Positions 46,443-56,777 of a stretch of DNA of 64,000 nt are shown one piece after another. The DNA comes from Pseudomonas sp. MYb185. Lineage in GTDB: Bacteria > Pseudomonadota > Gammaproteobacteria > Pseudomonadales > Pseudomonadaceae. Below the pieces are notes generated by a model, which was not told the DNA's origin, searched no databases, and saw nothing but the letters and a program-made list of their open reading frames with translations. Position 1 is the stretch's first letter. Every line of letters begins with the position of its first letter. A program made the position numbers and the translations under genes. The DNA is taken from assembly GCF_002979975.1 (NCBI RefSeq), contig NZ_PCQD01000004.1, positions 254,486-318,485 on the forward strand. Direction: 5' to 3'.

Positions 46443-47948
46443 ATGTGTGGCATTGTTGGCATAGTAGGCAAGTCGAACGTCAATCAGGCGCTCTACGATG
46501 CCTTGACCGTCCTGCAGCATCGCGGCCAGGACGCCGCCGGCATCGTGACCTGCGATAATGATCGTCTGTTTCTGCGCAAGGACAACGGCCTGGTGCGGGA
46601 TGTCTTTCATCAACGCCACATGCAGCGGCTGGTCGGCAACATGGGCCTGGGCCATGTGCGTTATCCGACCGCCGGCTCGTCGACCTCGGCCGAAGCGCAG
46701 CCGTTCTACGTGAACTCCCCCTACGGCATCACTCTGGCGCACAACGGCAATCTGACCAACGTCGAGCAGCTGTCCAAGGAGATCTACGAATCGGATCTGC
46801 GTCACGTCAACACCAACTCCGACTCGGAGGTGCTGCTCAACGTCTTCGCCCACGAGCTGGCCGGTGAGGGCAAACTCAAGCCGACCGAAGAGGATATCTT
46901 CAAGGCCGTGCGCGCGGTGCACAACCGCTGCCGCGGCGGCTACGCCGCGCTGGCGATGGTCACCGGGCATGGCGTCGTCGGTTTCCGTGACCCCAACGGC
47001 ATTCGTCCGATCGTCTACGGCAAGCGTGATACCGACAATGGCGTCGAGTACATGATCGCGTCGGAAAGTGTGGCGCTGGACGTACTGGGTTTTGAGACCA
47101 TTCGCGATCTGGCCCCCGGCGAAGCGGTGTTCATCACCGTGGATGGCAGACTCTTCACCCGCCAGTGCGCCGAGAATCCCAAGTATTCGCCCTGCATCTT
47201 CGAACACGTCTATCTCGCTCGCCCGGACTCGATGATCGATGGGGTGCTGGTGTACAAGGCGCGGCTGCGCATGGGGGAGAAGCTGGCGGAGAAGATCCTG
47301 CGCGAGCGGCCCGAACATGGCATCGACGTGGTCATTCCGATCCCGGATACCAGTCGTACTTCGGCGGTCGAGCTGGCCAACCACCTGGGCGTCAAGTTCC
47401 GCGAGGGCTTCGTCAAGAACCGTTATATCGGCCGTACCTTCATCATGCCCGGCCAGGCGGCCCGCAAGAAGTCGGTGCGCCAGAAGCTCAATGCCATCGA
47501 GCTGGAGTTCCGCGGCAAGAACGTGTTGCTGGTGGATGACTCCATTGTCCGTGGCACTACCTGCCGGCAGATCATCCAGATGGCCCGTGAAGCCGGAGCG
47601 AAGAACGTCTATTTCTGTTCGGCCGCGCCAGCGGTACGCTACCCCAATGTGTATGGTATCGACATGCCATCGGCCCACGAACTGATCGCCCATAACCGCA
47701 CCACCGACGAGGTGGCCGAGCTGATCGGTGCCGACTGGCTGATCTATCAGGATCTGGAAGACCTGGTCGAGGCGGTGCGCGAGGGCAACCCGGCGATCAC
47801 CGAGTTCGACTGTTCGGTATTCAACGGCGAGTACGTGACCGGCGATATCAACGAGGCATATCTGGGCAGGATCGAGCAATCGCGCAATGATGCGGCCAAG
47901 GCGCTGACCAATGTCGACAATGCGGTCATCGGCCTGCACAACAACTGA
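46443..47948 (+). CDS. purF: Amidophosphoribosyltransferase
   Basis: First committed step of purine synthesis: glutamine + PRPP to phosphoribosylamine. The 501-residue protein has the N-terminal glutaminase nucleophile Cys2 (MCGIVGIVG), HNGNLTN, and the PRPP loop [17 protein letters not shown] (about 362-378). AAGGTG lies before the ATG. It is followed by metZ after 18 bases. Confidence 0.98.
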   Translation: MCGIVGIVGKSNVNQALYDALTVLQHRGQDAAGIVTCDNDRLFLRKDNGLVRDVFHQRHMQRLVGNMGLGHVRYPTAGSSTSAEAQPFYVNSPYGITLAHNGNLTNVEQLSKEIYESDLRHVNTNSDSEVLLNVFAHELAGEGKLKPTEEDIFKAVRAVHNRCRGGYAALAMVTGHGVVGFRDPNGIRPIVYGKRDTDNGVEYMIASESVALDVLGFETIRDLAPGEAVFITVDGRLFTRQCAENPKYSPCIFEHVYLARPDSMIDGVLVYKARLRMGEKLAEKILRERPEHGIDVVIPIPDTSRTSAVELANHLGVKFREGFVKNRYIGRTFIMPGQAARKKSVRQKLNAIELEFRGKNVLLVDDSIVRGTTCRQIIQMAREAGAKNVYFCSAAPAVRYPNVYGIDMPSAHELIAHNRTTDEVAELIGADWLIYQDLEDLVEAVREGNPAITEFDCSVFNGEYVTGDINEAYLGRIEQSRNDAAKALTNVDNAVIGLHNN

Positions 47949-47966
47949 GTCACCAGGGAGGCGTAG

Positions 47967-49181
47967 ATGACATCTGAATGGCAAGCGGGGCGTCTGGACA
48001 GCGATCTGGATGACGTCGGATTCGATACCCTGGCGGTGCGCGCCGGGCAGCAGCGCGGACCGGAGGGCGAGCATGGCGAGGCCCTGTTCCTGACCTCCAG
48101 TTATGTATTCCGCAGCGCCGCTGACGCGGCTGCCTGCTTTGCCGGTGAGCGTGCCGGCAACGTCTATTCCCGCTACATGAACCCGACCGTGCGTACCTTC
48201 GAGCAGCGGATCGCCGCGCTGGAGAATGCCGAACAGGCGGTAGCCACGGCGTCCGGCATGGCGGCGATCCTGGCTACGGTGATGAGCCTGTGCAGCGCCG
48301 GTGACCATATCCTGGTATCGCGCAGTGTATTCGGTGCGACCGTCAGCCTGTTCGACAAGTATTTCCAGCGCTTCGGTATCGAGGTGGACTACGTCACCCT
48401 GGCCGATCTGGATGAGTGGCGTGGTGCCTGCAAGCCCAACACCCGACTGTTCTTCGTCGAGTCGCCGTCCAATCCGCTGGCCGAGCTGGTGGATATCCGT
48501 GGTCTGGCGGCAGTAGCCAGGGAGCAGGGTGTGCTGCTGGCGGTGGATAACTGTTTCTGTACCCCGGCGCTGCAGAAGCCGCTGGATCTGGGAGCGGATA
48601 TCGTCATCCATTCGGCGACCAAGTACATCGATGGTCAGGGCCGCTGCCTGGGCGGCGTGGTGGCTGGCCGCAAGGAACACATGCAGGAAGTGGTCGGTTT
48701 TCTGCGTACCGCCGGCCCGAGTCTGAGCCCGTTCAACGCCTGGGTATTTCTCAAGGGGTTGGAAACCTTGCGCCTGCGCATGGCGGCGCATTGCGCATCG
48801 GCCCAGCAACTGGCCGAATGGCTGGAGCAGCAGCCGGAGGTCGAGCACGTCTACTATGCCGGCCTGCCCAGTCACCCGCAGCATGAGCTGGCCAGGTCAC
48901 AGCAGTCGGCATTCGGCGCCGTGGTCAGTTTCGAAGTCCGCGGTGGGCGCGAGGCGGCATGGCGTTTTATCGATGCCACGCGCCTGGTATCCATCACCGC
49001 CAACCTGGGCGATGCCAAGAGCACCATCACCCATCCGGCCAGCACTACCCATGGCCGTTTGAGCGCAGAGACGCGCGAGGCGGCGGGTATTCGCGAAGGG
49101 CTGATTCGTCTGGCGGTCGGTCTGGAAGAGGTCGACGATCTGCGCGCCGATCTGCAGCGCGGGCTGGACGCCACCCGCTAG
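47967..49181 (+). CDS. metZ: O-succinylhomoserine sulfhydrylase
   Basis: PLP enzyme that makes homocysteine directly from O-succinylhomoserine and sulfide in methionine synthesis. The 404-residue protein is of the Cys/Met-metabolism class: YSRYMNPTVRTFEQRIAALE, SGMAAILATVMSL, and PLP lysine in IHSATKYIDGQGRCLGG (about residue 216). Close relatives catalyse cystathionine gamma-synthase chemistry; the purF-metZ order supports MetZ. It converges with the cyclase gene, the stop codons overlapping by 4 bases. Confidence 0.95.
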   Translation: MTSEWQAGRLDSDLDDVGFDTLAVRAGQQRGPEGEHGEALFLTSSYVFRSAADAAACFAGERAGNVYSRYMNPTVRTFEQRIAALENAEQAVATASGMAAILATVMSLCSAGDHILVSRSVFGATVSLFDKYFQRFGIEVDYVTLADLDEWRGACKPNTRLFFVESPSNPLAELVDIRGLAAVAREQGVLLAVDNCFCTPALQKPLDLGADIVIHSATKYIDGQGRCLGGVVAGRKEHMQEVVGFLRTAGPSLSPFNAWVFLKGLETLRLRMAAHCASAQQLAEWLEQQPEVEHVYYAGLPSHPQHELARSQQSAFGAVVSFEVRGGREAAWRFIDATRLVSITANLGDAKSTITHPASTTHGRLSAETREAAGIREGLIRLAVGLEEVDDLRADLQRGLDATR

Positions 49182-50161
49182 GCCTGGGTCCGGGGAACCC
49201 GCTCCCCGGCTATGCCAAGGGTGGTCCGGTTGCGGCCACCGGCCTTGGATTGATACAGGGCGCGGTCGGCTTCCTCGATCAGCATGTTGTAGCCCGGCAT
49301 GTCACTGTGCAGGCAGGCTACGCCGACGCTGATGGTGCATGACAGCGTCTGCCCCTCATGCTCGATGTTCAACTGCGCGATGCCAGTGCGCAGGCGTTCG
49401 GCGAACTGACCGGCGCCCTGCAGGTCGGTATCAGGCAGCAGCACGACGAATTCCTCACCGCCATAGCGGCCGGCATAGTCGGTCTCGCGCGCCATCTGCC
49501 GGGTCATTCCGGCCACCCGGCGGATGACCTCGTCACCGGCGCGGTGGCCATGGGTGTCATTGAGACACTTGAAATGATCGATGTCGAACATCACCAGGCT
49601 GGCTGGGCTGCTATACCGGGTATGCCGGGCAAACTCGTGTTCCAGGCAACTTTCCCAGTGGCGACGGTTGAGCAACCCGGTCAACCCGTCGCGCAGCGCC
49701 AGCTCCTGCAGTTGGGTATTGGCGGTTTCCAGCTGCAGTTTGTTGATCGCCACATTGGTCACGTCATAGATGATCAGGCAGACATGGTCTGACTGGTTAC
49801 TGACCGTGCGCAGGGGCAGTATGGTAACGTTCTGGTACATCTCGTCCGCCTGCCCGGTGATCGGCTGATAGCTCTTGAAACGCACCAGATAAGGACGTTG
49901 TTCCCAGATGGTGAAGGCGCGGGTGCCGAGCATGCGGGCAGTCTCGACCTTGTGGGTAAACCAGGGGCGGTCGATCTCCGGAAACAGGTCGAGCAGCGAT
50001 TGCTGAGAGACATGGCTGGCCGGCTTGCCCGAGTGGTTTTCCATGAAACTGTTCCAGACCTGGACACGGTAGTCCCGATCCAGTACCACCACACCGACAT
50101 CGATGCTCTGGACCACGTCCAGCAGCCAGTGCAGTTCACTGATATCAAATAGGGTGGACAT
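49178..50161 (-). CDS. PAS-GGDEF diguanylate cyclase
   Basis: A 327-residue cytosolic protein: N-terminal PAS-like sensor (about 10-135, IDVGVVVLDRDYRVQVWNSF), short coil, and GGDEF domain (about 155-315) with active motif GGEEF (234-238) and an intact inhibitory site RETD (225-228) five residues before it. It should therefore make c-di-GMP with product inhibition. It lies 27 bases downstream of a response-regulator gene on the same strand; they probably form one signalling unit. Confidence 0.92.
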   Translation of the reverse strand: MSTLFDISELHWLLDVVQSIDVGVVVLDRDYRVQVWNSFMENHSGKPASHVSQQSLLDLFPEIDRPWFTHKVETARMLGTRAFTIWEQRPYLVRFKSYQPITGQADEMYQNVTILPLRTVSNQSDHVCLIIYDVTNVAINKLQLETANTQLQELALRDGLTGLLNRRHWESCLEHEFARHTRYSSPASLVMFDIDHFKCLNDTHGHRAGDEVIRRVAGMTRQMARETDYAGRYGGEEFVVLLPDTDLQGAGQFAERLRTGIAQLNIEHEGQTLSCTISVGVACLHSDMPGYNMLIEEADRALYQSKAGGRNRTTLGIAGERVPRTQA

Positions 50162-50188
50162 GGCGGCTCATCGTCTCGTGCATCGCAT

Positions 50189-51190
50189 TCAATTGATCAG
50201 GAGCTCGATCTTCTGTTGCAGCCTGGGTACCGAATCTTCGGTGAACAGCAGCATCAGATCGAACTGAATGTCATGGTTTTCCAGTGCATAGCTGATTTCC
50301 ACCGCCAGAGTCCGTTTCCAGCGTGGGCGATTGAGTCGGATCAGCTCGTCGATCGTGCAATGCTGCCCGAGTACCAGCGGGTGCCCCTGTGACAGCTGCA
50401 TGCCAAGTTGCTCGGACAAGCCATTGAGACAGGCGCCGATGATGATGGTCGCCAGGTCCAGCAGTAGTTCCAGGCGCGAGCTGCTGTCCAGTCGGTTGTT
50501 CAGCAGGCTGGCCACGTCGCTGATCTCGGCGTCATGGAAGATCAGCAGCGCTTCACCGGCGATGCCGCTGCCGATGTAGCCCTGGCAGATGGCCGAGACG
50601 TGCTGGTTTCCCTGGGCATCGGCCAGGGCCATCTGCAGTTCGCCTACTTCGAGGATGTTGACGTTGGGGATCGGCAGGTGGATGAAAACATCGAGCACCC
50701 GGCCCAGCAATTCGGCGGCGCGGCCCATGGCTATATTTGCCACCTCGCGGAAGGCATCACGGAAATTGACCAAGGGCAGGGGATGATGCTGTGTCGGGGC
50801 TGCGCTCGAGGCTGGCGGCAAGCCTCTGCCCAGGCCGAGCAGGGCGGCTTCCAGCTCCGGCGGCTGCACCGGCTTCTTGATGAAGGTCCTTGCACCCAAC
50901 GCCTTGGCACGGCGTATGGCTTCTTCCTGAACGTCGCCGGAGATAACGATGACGTCGGCTTGCAGGCCTTCCTCGCGCATGCGGGCGAGCATGCCGAAGC
51001 CATCCAGTTCGGGCATGGTCAGGTCGAGCAGGACGATCTGGCCGCGCCCGTCACGAATCGCCTGCAGACCGGACAGGCCGTTGTCCGCCTGGCTGACCCG
51101 GAACGGCCAGTTGGCCGGCAGGCAGCGAATCAGCTGCTTGCGGGCCATGTTCGAGTCGTCACATACCAGCAGCGGTATGGCATCGTCCAC
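50189..51190 (-). CDS. Response regulator with CheC/CheX-like output domain
   Basis: A 333-residue two-domain protein. The receiver (1-120) has the acidic pocket CDDSN, phosphoacceptor Asp56 (VLLDLTMPELDG) and Lys in FIKKPVQPP. The C-terminal part (about 150-333: FREVANIAMGRAAELLGRVL, LLDLATIIIGACLNGLSEQL) resembles CheC/CheX-type phosphatase folds, with the repeated EVxNIxxG/NGLSE-like helices that carry catalytic Glu/Asn. GTG start with AAGGA 8 bases upstream; an extension to 51259 lacks a site. Its partner is the downstream cyclase. Phosphatase activity is an inference. Confidence 0.82.
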   Translation of the reverse strand: MDDAIPLLVCDDSNMARKQLIRCLPANWPFRVSQADNGLSGLQAIRDGRGQIVLLDLTMPELDGFGMLARMREEGLQADVIVISGDVQEEAIRRAKALGARTFIKKPVQPPELEAALLGLGRGLPPASSAAPTQHHPLPLVNFRDAFREVANIAMGRAAELLGRVLDVFIHLPIPNVNILEVGELQMALADAQGNQHVSAICQGYIGSGIAGEALLIFHDAEISDVASLLNNRLDSSSRLELLLDLATIIIGACLNGLSEQLGMQLSQGHPLVLGQHCTIDELIRLNRPRWKRTLAVEISYALENHDIQFDLMLLFTEDSVPRLQQKIELLIN

Positions 51191-51439
51191 AGGGGCTATC
51201 CTTTTCGTGTCCCGATCCGAGGTGAAGGCATAATGACATTGGGCGGGCCGAGATGCCACCTCGATATGGGCAGAGTGTGCCCGCTTTGTGAGACGTTTTT
51301 CACATATATGACAGCAGAGGCTTTTGTTGCGCGGAGCTTCTGGGTAGCTTGGGCAACGCCGCAGGGAAGCGCGTTGTCAGTCGACTGGTTGAGGTTTTCT
51401 CCCTTGATGTGCGGCAATTCATTCAAAGGGAGAAAGACC

Positions 51440-51733
51440 ATGAAATCCATGAAAACCATTGTTGCCGCTGTACTGCTAAGCCTGTCTGCCTGGTTCGCCA
51501 CGCCGGTGTTTGCCGAGATTGGAGCCGAGCCGCTGGTGACCGTCAATATCAACGATGCCAGCGCTGCGGAAATCGCTGAAACGCTGAAGGGAATCGGGCT
51601 GGCCAAGGCCGAGGCCATTGTTGCCTATCGGCAGGAGAATGGCTCGTTCGAATCGGTTGACCAACTGGCCGTGGTCAAGGGAGTCGGCCCGGCGACCATT
51701 GAAAGAAACCGGGAGCGTATTGTTCTGCAGTAA
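51440..51733 (+). CDS. ComEA family helix-hairpin-helix protein
   Basis: A 97-residue exported protein: signal peptide to about residue 25 (LSLSAWFATPVFA), then VNINDASAAEIAETLKGIGL and VKGVGPATIERNR, a double helix-hairpin-helix DNA-binding unit. ComEA-type proteins pull DNA into the periplasm during transformation, and short versions like this occur widely in Pseudomonas. AGGGAG precedes the ATG. The 249 bases upstream (51191-51439) hold no gene I can support. Confidence 0.9.
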   Translation: MKSMKTIVAAVLLSLSAWFATPVFAEIGAEPLVTVNINDASAAEIAETLKGIGLAKAEAIVAYRQENGSFESVDQLAVVKGVGPATIERNRERIVLQ

Positions 51734-51740
51734 TGACCAT

Positions 51741-51772
51741 GGGGCCCCAGCCGGTAAGACGGATGGGGCCCC
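51741..51772. terminator. Bidirectional terminator between the ComEA-like gene and the chemoreceptor
   Basis: Arms GGGGCCCCA (51741-51749) and TGGGGCCCC (51764-51772) with extra CCG/CGG pairing in the loop. It lies in the 49-base gap between convergent genes. Confidence 0.65.
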
Positions 51773-51782
51773 GGACCTGTCT

Positions 51783-53219
51783 TCAGGTTTTCAGGCGGCC
51801 GACGGCAGCATTGAGTTGGTGCGCCAGGGCTGCCAGTTGCTCACTGGTGGTGGCGCTCTGCACGGTTTGCATCACCGTCTGCTCGGTGACATCACGGATC
51901 TGGATAACGCTCTGGGTGATGGCTTCGGCGGCCACGCTCTGTTGCTCGACCGCGGATGCGATTTCGCTGTTGCCGTTGCTTATCTGACTGACCGAGGCGG
52001 TAATCTCCGCCAGCGAATACCCAGCCTGTTCCACTTGCTCGACTGATTCATGGGTCAGCCGTGCGCTATCCTGCATGTCCGCTACCGCGTCATGGGTGCC
52101 ACCCTGCAGAGCCTCGATCATCCGTTGGATTTCATCGGTGGAGTTCTGGACCCGCTGGGCCAGGGCACGGACCTCATCAGCGACAACCGCGAAACCGCGC
52201 CCCGATTCGCCTGCCCGTGCCGCTTCGATGGCGGCATTGAGCGCCAGCAGGTTGGTCTGCTCGGCAATATCACGGATCACTCGAACCACGCCGCTGATTT
52301 CCTGGCTGTGACCTTCCAGTTTCTGCATGTGCTGGGTACAGCGTTCGATGCTGGTGGCCAGGCCGGTGATGGTCTGGCTGACCTGGACCACCTGGTCGCG
52401 GCCCTCGCGGGCCAGGGCATCGGCCTGGGACGACTGATCGCGGGTCACCGCGGTATTGCCGGCAATGTCCTGCACGGTGGCACTCATTTCATTGACCGCG
52501 GCGGCGACCATATCGGTCTCGCCTTGCTGGGTCACCATGCCATCCTTGACCCCGCTCATCAGTCGGGCCATTTCATCGGTACCCTGTTCCAGTTGGCTGG
52601 CGGCAAGGCGTACGGTGCCCACCACCTCCTGCTGAGCGGTCTGCATGGCATTGAATGCCTGGGCCATGGCGCCGACCTCATCGCGAGAGGTGGCCCTGGC
52701 GCGCAGGGTCAGATCGCCGGTTTCCTGGACGGTCAGCATGACATCGCGCAGCGCGCGGATGTTTCGGGTGATGAAGGAGATCAGCAATTGGGACACGGCC
52801 AGCACGCCGAGCATCAATACCAGCACTACCAGCGCATACAGCGGAGCGCGTTCGAACAGCAATGGCAGATATGCCTGCCGTTCGACCCCCAGCAACCGGG
52901 CCTGGCCTTCACGCTGGATCGCCCAGGCACCGTTCAGATCGTTTGCTGCAGAAGTGCCGAGCTCGCTTGCCGGAATCCAGGTTGCAGAGCTGGTCGCGGC
53001 ATTCCCGGCAGAGGGTGCATTCAGCCAGCGTAACCCCGCGGGCGCTGCATCCGTGGGCAGGAGTTGGACCATGTCCCGGGCCAGGTCCTGGCGCACCAGA
53101 TGAATCCGGTCCTGCTCCACCCAGAGAGCGACCACTACCAGCAATACGGTGCTGACAAAGGTGACGCTGTTGACAGCCCAGAACTTGTACTTGAGCTGTA
53201 AATGCTGAAAAAACTCCAT
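51783..53219 (-). CDS. Methyl-accepting chemotaxis protein
   Basis: A 478-residue transmembrane chemoreceptor: TM1 (about 14-34), a small periplasmic sensor (about 35-130), TM2 (about 132-152), HAMP (about 153-205) and a cytoplasmic signalling domain with hairpin tip [20 protein letters not shown]. The start at [11 protein letters not shown] is chosen for AGGAG upstream rather than the frame opening eight codons earlier. The small sensor is unlike Tar/Tsr four-helix size in being only about 95 residues; ligand unknown. Confidence 0.93.
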   Translation of the reverse strand: MEFFQHLQLKYKFWAVNSVTFVSTVLLVVVALWVEQDRIHLVRQDLARDMVQLLPTDAAPAGLRWLNAPSAGNAATSSATWIPASELGTSAANDLNGAWAIQREGQARLLGVERQAYLPLLFERAPLYALVVLVLMLGVLAVSQLLISFITRNIRALRDVMLTVQETGDLTLRARATSRDEVGAMAQAFNAMQTAQQEVVGTVRLAASQLEQGTDEMARLMSGVKDGMVTQQGETDMVAAAVNEMSATVQDIAGNTAVTRDQSSQADALAREGRDQVVQVSQTITGLATSIERCTQHMQKLEGHSQEISGVVRVIRDIAEQTNLLALNAAIEAARAGESGRGFAVVADEVRALAQRVQNSTDEIQRMIEALQGGTHDAVADMQDSARLTHESVEQVEQAGYSLAEITASVSQISNGNSEIASAVEQQSVAAEAITQSVIQIRDVTEQTVMQTVQSATTSEQLAALAHQLNAAVGRLKT

Positions 53220-53462
53220 GGGGGCTCCTAGGTTGCCTCGCAAGCCGTATTGCGGCCGCGCAGATTATACGTCCTCAGACTCTGTATCGGTTGACGTCCA
53301 TCAATCTTGACCCCCCATCGACGAAATCCGTGTGGTGATCCGCCATGTGGGACAAAATCGGGTGTTGCGCACATTGGTCGAAAGTTGCAGCTCGCGGCGG
53401 TGAGCGGCTCGGTTATACTTCCCCTTGGAGCCTGTCAGGCTCAGTTAAGGAACCGATATTTT

Positions 53463-54617
53463 ATGACGCCACCCGAGGCCCAACCTCTGATCATCGACCA
53501 GAACTCCCTTCTGGCAGACTGTTGTCGCGAATGGCTGCAATTGCCCTTCGTCGCGGTCGATACCGAATTCGTCCGTACCGAAACCTTTTTCCCCATCGCC
53601 GGCCTGATCCAGATCGGCGACGGCGAGCGTGCCTTCCTGATCGATCCGCTGGCGATTACCGACTGGTCCCCGCTGGTAACGCTGCTGCAGAGCCCCAACG
53701 TGGTCAAGGTACTGCATGCCTGCAGTGAGGATCTGGAAGTGTTCCAGCATCTGTGTGGCGCCTTGCCCGCCCCCCTGTTCGATACTCAACTGGCTGCCGC
53801 CTACCTGGGCATGGACTTTTCCATGTCCTATTCACGATTGGTCAGCAGTTTGCTGGGCATTGAACTGCCAAAGGACGAGACCCGCTCCGACTGGTTGCAA
53901 CGTCCGCTGAGCGCCAGGCAACTGCAGTATGCCGCCGACGATACCGTGCATCTGGCGCAGATCTACCAACTGCTGGCACCGCGCCTCGCGGAAGCGGGAA
54001 TGACCGAGTGGTTGCTGGAGGATGCCGCCGATCTGGTCGCTGCCGCCCAGGTAATGGTGGAGCCGGCACAGGCTTACCGTCGGGTCAAGCAGGCCTGGCG
54101 ACTCAAGCCCGCCGAACTGGCTATCCTGCAGGTGCTCTGTGACTGGCGGGAGCGTGCGGCACGTCAGCGTGATGTGGCCCGCAATCGCCTGGTGCGCGAA
54201 GCGACCCTGTGCCCGCTGGCGCAGCGTCAGCCCGACTCGCTGCAGGCACTGGCACGGTTCGAGGATATGCACCCGCGCACTGTGCGCCAGGATGGCCAGA
54301 CCATCCTCGACCTGATCCGTCAGGGGCAGGCGGTGCCGGAGGCCCAGTGGCCACAGCCCCTGCCGGAACCTTTGCCGGCTGATGCCAATCGACTGCTCAA
54401 GACCCTGCGCAAGGTCGGACAGCGACAGGCCGACCGGCTGGGTATGGCCAGTGAGATCATGTTGCGCAAGAAGGTGCTCGAAGCCATGGTCCGCACCGGC
54501 TATCCATGCGGGCCATACCGTCTGCCGGACGAGTTGACCGGCTGGCGTCGCGAGCTGATGGGTGAGGAACTGCTGGCACTGGCGAACCAGTTTGCCAGCA
54601 AGGGAGAGTCCGCATGA
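53463..54617 (+). CDS. rnd: Ribonuclease D
   Basis: 3'-5' exonuclease trimming tRNA and other RNA 3' ends. The 384-residue protein has DEDD-family Exo motifs [16 protein letters not shown] (about 38, Asp and Glu), [11 protein letters not shown] and [13 protein letters not shown], plus an HRDC domain (about 215-295). The ATG at 53463 is chosen because family similarity begins near it; AAGGAA lies 12 bases upstream. TATACT (53414-53419) is a candidate -10. It overlaps ycgL by 4 bases. Confidence 0.95.
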   Translation: MTPPEAQPLIIDQNSLLADCCREWLQLPFVAVDTEFVRTETFFPIAGLIQIGDGERAFLIDPLAITDWSPLVTLLQSPNVVKVLHACSEDLEVFQHLCGALPAPLFDTQLAAAYLGMDFSMSYSRLVSSLLGIELPKDETRSDWLQRPLSARQLQYAADDTVHLAQIYQLLAPRLAEAGMTEWLLEDAADLVAAAQVMVEPAQAYRRVKQAWRLKPAELAILQVLCDWRERAARQRDVARNRLVREATLCPLAQRQPDSLQALARFEDMHPRTVRQDGQTILDLIRQGQAVPEAQWPQPLPEPLPADANRLLKTLRKVGQRQADRLGMASEIMLRKKVLEAMVRTGYPCGPYRLPDELTGWRRELMGEELLALANQFASKGESA

Positions 54618-54907
54618 AGGTGTTGTGCTCGATCTATCGCAGCCCGCGCAAGCCGGGCATGTATCTGTACGTGCCCCGGGAGAAGGGTGTCAGCGAAGTC
54701 CCGGAAGCGCTGCTGAAACTCTTCGGCAAACCCGAGCATGCCATGGACATGGTGCTTACCGAGCAGCGCAAGTTGGCCAGGGAAGATATTCTGCAGGTGC
54801 TGGACAACCTGAAGAGCCAGGGCTATCACCTGCAGATGCCGCCGCAGGCGGAAGACTGGATCGTGCATCTGCCGGATGAGCTGCTGACCCGCAACGATCC
54901 GGTATGA
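54614..54907 (+). CDS. YcgL domain-containing protein
   Basis: A 97-residue cytosolic protein matching the YcgL family ([18 protein letters not shown] at the N-terminus, then [14 protein letters not shown]). Its function is unknown, but it is consistently found next to rnd, and here the start overlaps the rnd stop, so co-translation with RNase D suggests an RNA-related role (inference). Confidence 0.92.
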   Translation: MKVLCSIYRSPRKPGMYLYVPREKGVSEVPEALLKLFGKPEHAMDMVLTEQRKLAREDILQVLDNLKSQGYHLQMPPQAEDWIVHLPDELLTRNDPV

Positions 54908-54949
54908 GACGCGGCGGTGCCTGTTTCGGGCTGCCGCCGCAGCCATTGA

Positions 54950-55351
54950 TTACCAGGCTTTCTCCATGTTCTTCACGGAGATCTGCTCGTTCAGTGTCCA
55001 GTAGTCATACAGCACACCGAGCAGGAACAGGCCACCGGTGAAGAAATAGATGATCGCGGTGATCCATTTGCCCATGTACAGGCGATGGGCACCGAACACG
55101 CCGAGAAAGGTCAGCAGAATCCAGGTCAGGTTGAAGTTGATTCGTCCGCTGCGAAAGCGCTGGTCGGCCTGCCGGTCCATGGACGGGATCAGGAACAGGT
55201 CGACGATCCAGCCGATGAAGAACAGTCCGAGGGTGAAGAAGTACAGGGTACCGGTCCAGGGTTTGCCGTAATAGAAACGGTGGGCACCCATGAAACCGAA
55301 AATCCACAGCAGGTAGCCTACCGCCTTGCTGTGTGTGTCTGCGTATGCCAT
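54950..55351 (-). CDS. TM2-domain membrane protein
   Basis: A 133-residue protein with two TM2-type hairpins: YLLWIFGFMGAHRFYYGK plus LGLFFIGWIVDLFLIPSM, then LLTFLGVFGAHRLYMGK plus a similar segment. Each carries the Gly-x-His-Arg-Phe/Leu-Tyr motif of the family. Start at MAYADTHSK with GAGG upstream; the frame upstream is unlike the family. It probably has four spans in the inner membrane, function unknown. Confidence 0.88.
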   Translation of the reverse strand: MAYADTHSKAVGYLLWIFGFMGAHRFYYGKPWTGTLYFFTLGLFFIGWIVDLFLIPSMDRQADQRFRSGRINFNLTWILLTFLGVFGAHRLYMGKWITAIIYFFTGGLFLLGVLYDYWTLNEQISVKNMEKAW

Positions 55352-55418
55352 TGGATATCCTCTGTCCCGGTTGTGCAATACTGCCCATAGACCATGAATG
55401 ACCTCAGGAGTGCCCTGC

Positions 55419-56777
55419 ATGGCAGGAATTAAAAACCCGCAGTGGCTCGCACAGTTGCGGCAGCAGGCGACGAGCCTGGGCACACAGCATGTGCGGGTGG
55501 GGGTGACCGGGCTCAGTCGGGCGGGCAAGACTACCTTCATTACCGGCCTGATCAACCAGTTGGAAAATCATCAGCGCGGGCTGCTGGCGCGCCGCAGGCC
55601 CTTCGACCGTCTGGAGGCGGTGCGCTGGCAACGCGATGGCGTCGAACAGCCGTTTGCCTATATCGAGGCTCTGCAGGCGCTGGCTGGGGAGCCGGCCAGC
55701 TGGCCGGCGTCCACCCGTGATCTGTCGCGGGTGGTGATTGACCTGCGCTTTCGCCAGACCGGTCTGCTGAAACGACTGCAACAGACTCGCGCACTGCGGA
55801 TCGAGATACTGGATTATCCCGGCGAGTGGCTGCTCGATCTACCGCTGCTGGGCCTGGATTATGGGCACTGGTGCGAGCAGATGCGTGACTGGCTGGATGC
55901 CGAGCCGCGGCGCAGCCTTGCCGGGGCGTTGCGTGACGAGCTGGCGGCGATCGATCCGCTGGCGCCCCAGGATGTCGGACAACTGCAACGTCTGACCGGA
56001 GCCTGGACCGAGTTTCTGCAGCGCAGCCGCAGTGAGGCCGGGTTGTCGCGCAATCAGCCTGGGCGCTTCCTGCTGCCGGGCAGCGGTATCGCCGCTGACA
56101 TGCTGCTATTCGTACCGCTGCTTTCGGCCAACCGCCACACCCGGGGTGAGGCCGGCAGTTGGTGGAGTGAATGTGAGGCGCGCTTTCGCTATTACCGGGA
56201 CTACGTGGTGAAGGGCTTCTATGATGAGCACTTCAGCCGGCTGGATCGGCAGATACTGCTGGTCGACATGTTGGCACCGATGGATGCCGGCCAGGCTGCG
56301 CTGACGGATCTGAAAGCGGCCCTGGAGTCGGTTCTGCAAAGCTTCCGGCATGGGCGCAACAGTCTGCTCAGCCGCTTCTGGCAGCCGCGTATCAGCCGTC
56401 TGGCCGTATGTGCGACCAAGGTCGACCAGGTGGCGCCGGCTCAGCAGCGGGCAGTGCAGCAGTGCCTGGAAGACCTGCTCACCGATAGTCTGTCCGAGGT
56501 GCGTCACGGCGGGGTGCAGGTCAGGGGCTTCCCGCTGGCGGCGGTACGTGCCACCCGCCAGGAGGGTGACGCACTGGTTGCCGGGCTGCAGGGCCAGAGC
56601 GGCTGGGTTCGCTATCAGCCGGGCGGGATTCCCGAGCACCTGCCGCTGGATCTGCAGGTCGCCGGGCCGGAGTTGCTGGATCTGCGTCCGCCTGCCGGAC
56701 TGCATCGCAACGAGCCGTTTCCACATTACCGTATGGATGAGCTGATCGGCTGGATGGTGGAGGGCCACACACTATGA
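55419..56777 (+). CDS. YcjX-like (DUF463) P-loop GTPase family protein
   Basis: A 452-residue P-loop protein: Walker A GLSRAGKTTFITGLI (about 37-51), a switch-like DYPGEWLLDLPLLG (about 137-150) and VCATKVDQV near residue 330 (NKxD-like). YcjX belongs to the stress-associated YcjXF pair. The start at MAGIKNPQW has AGGAG 9 bases upstream; an ATG seven codons earlier is possible. It overlaps ycjF by 4 bases. Substrate and role unknown. Confidence 0.9.
   Translation: MAGIKNPQWLAQLRQQATSLGTQHVRVGVTGLSRAGKTTFITGLINQLENHQRGLLARRRPFDRLEAVRWQRDGVEQPFAYIEALQALAGEPASWPASTRDLSRVVIDLRFRQTGLLKRLQQTRALRIEILDYPGEWLLDLPLLGLDYGHWCEQMRDWLDAEPRRSLAGALRDELAAIDPLAPQDVGQLQRLTGAWTEFLQRSRSEAGLSRNQPGRFLLPGSGIAADMLLFVPLLSANRHTRGEAGSWWSECEARFRYYRDYVVKGFYDEHFSRLDRQILLVDMLAPMDAGQAALTDLKAALESVLQSFRHGRNSLLSRFWQPRISRLAVCATKVDQVAPAQQRAVQQCLEDLLTDSLSEVRHGGVQVRGFPLAAVRATRQEGDALVAGLQGQSGWVRYQPGGIPEHLPLDLQVAGPELLDLRPPAGLHRNEPFPHYRMDELIGWMVEGHTL

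Noticed and set aside
46437..48884. 815-codon open frame on the minus strand across purF and metZ
   Set aside because: It is antisense to two fully recognisable genes, has no protein-family resemblance, and arises from the GC-rich third-position bias.
55352..55555. Upstream extension of the TM2 gene
   Set aside because: The added 68 residues do not look like the family and run into the divergent ycjX start; the ATG at 55351 has a ribosome site.
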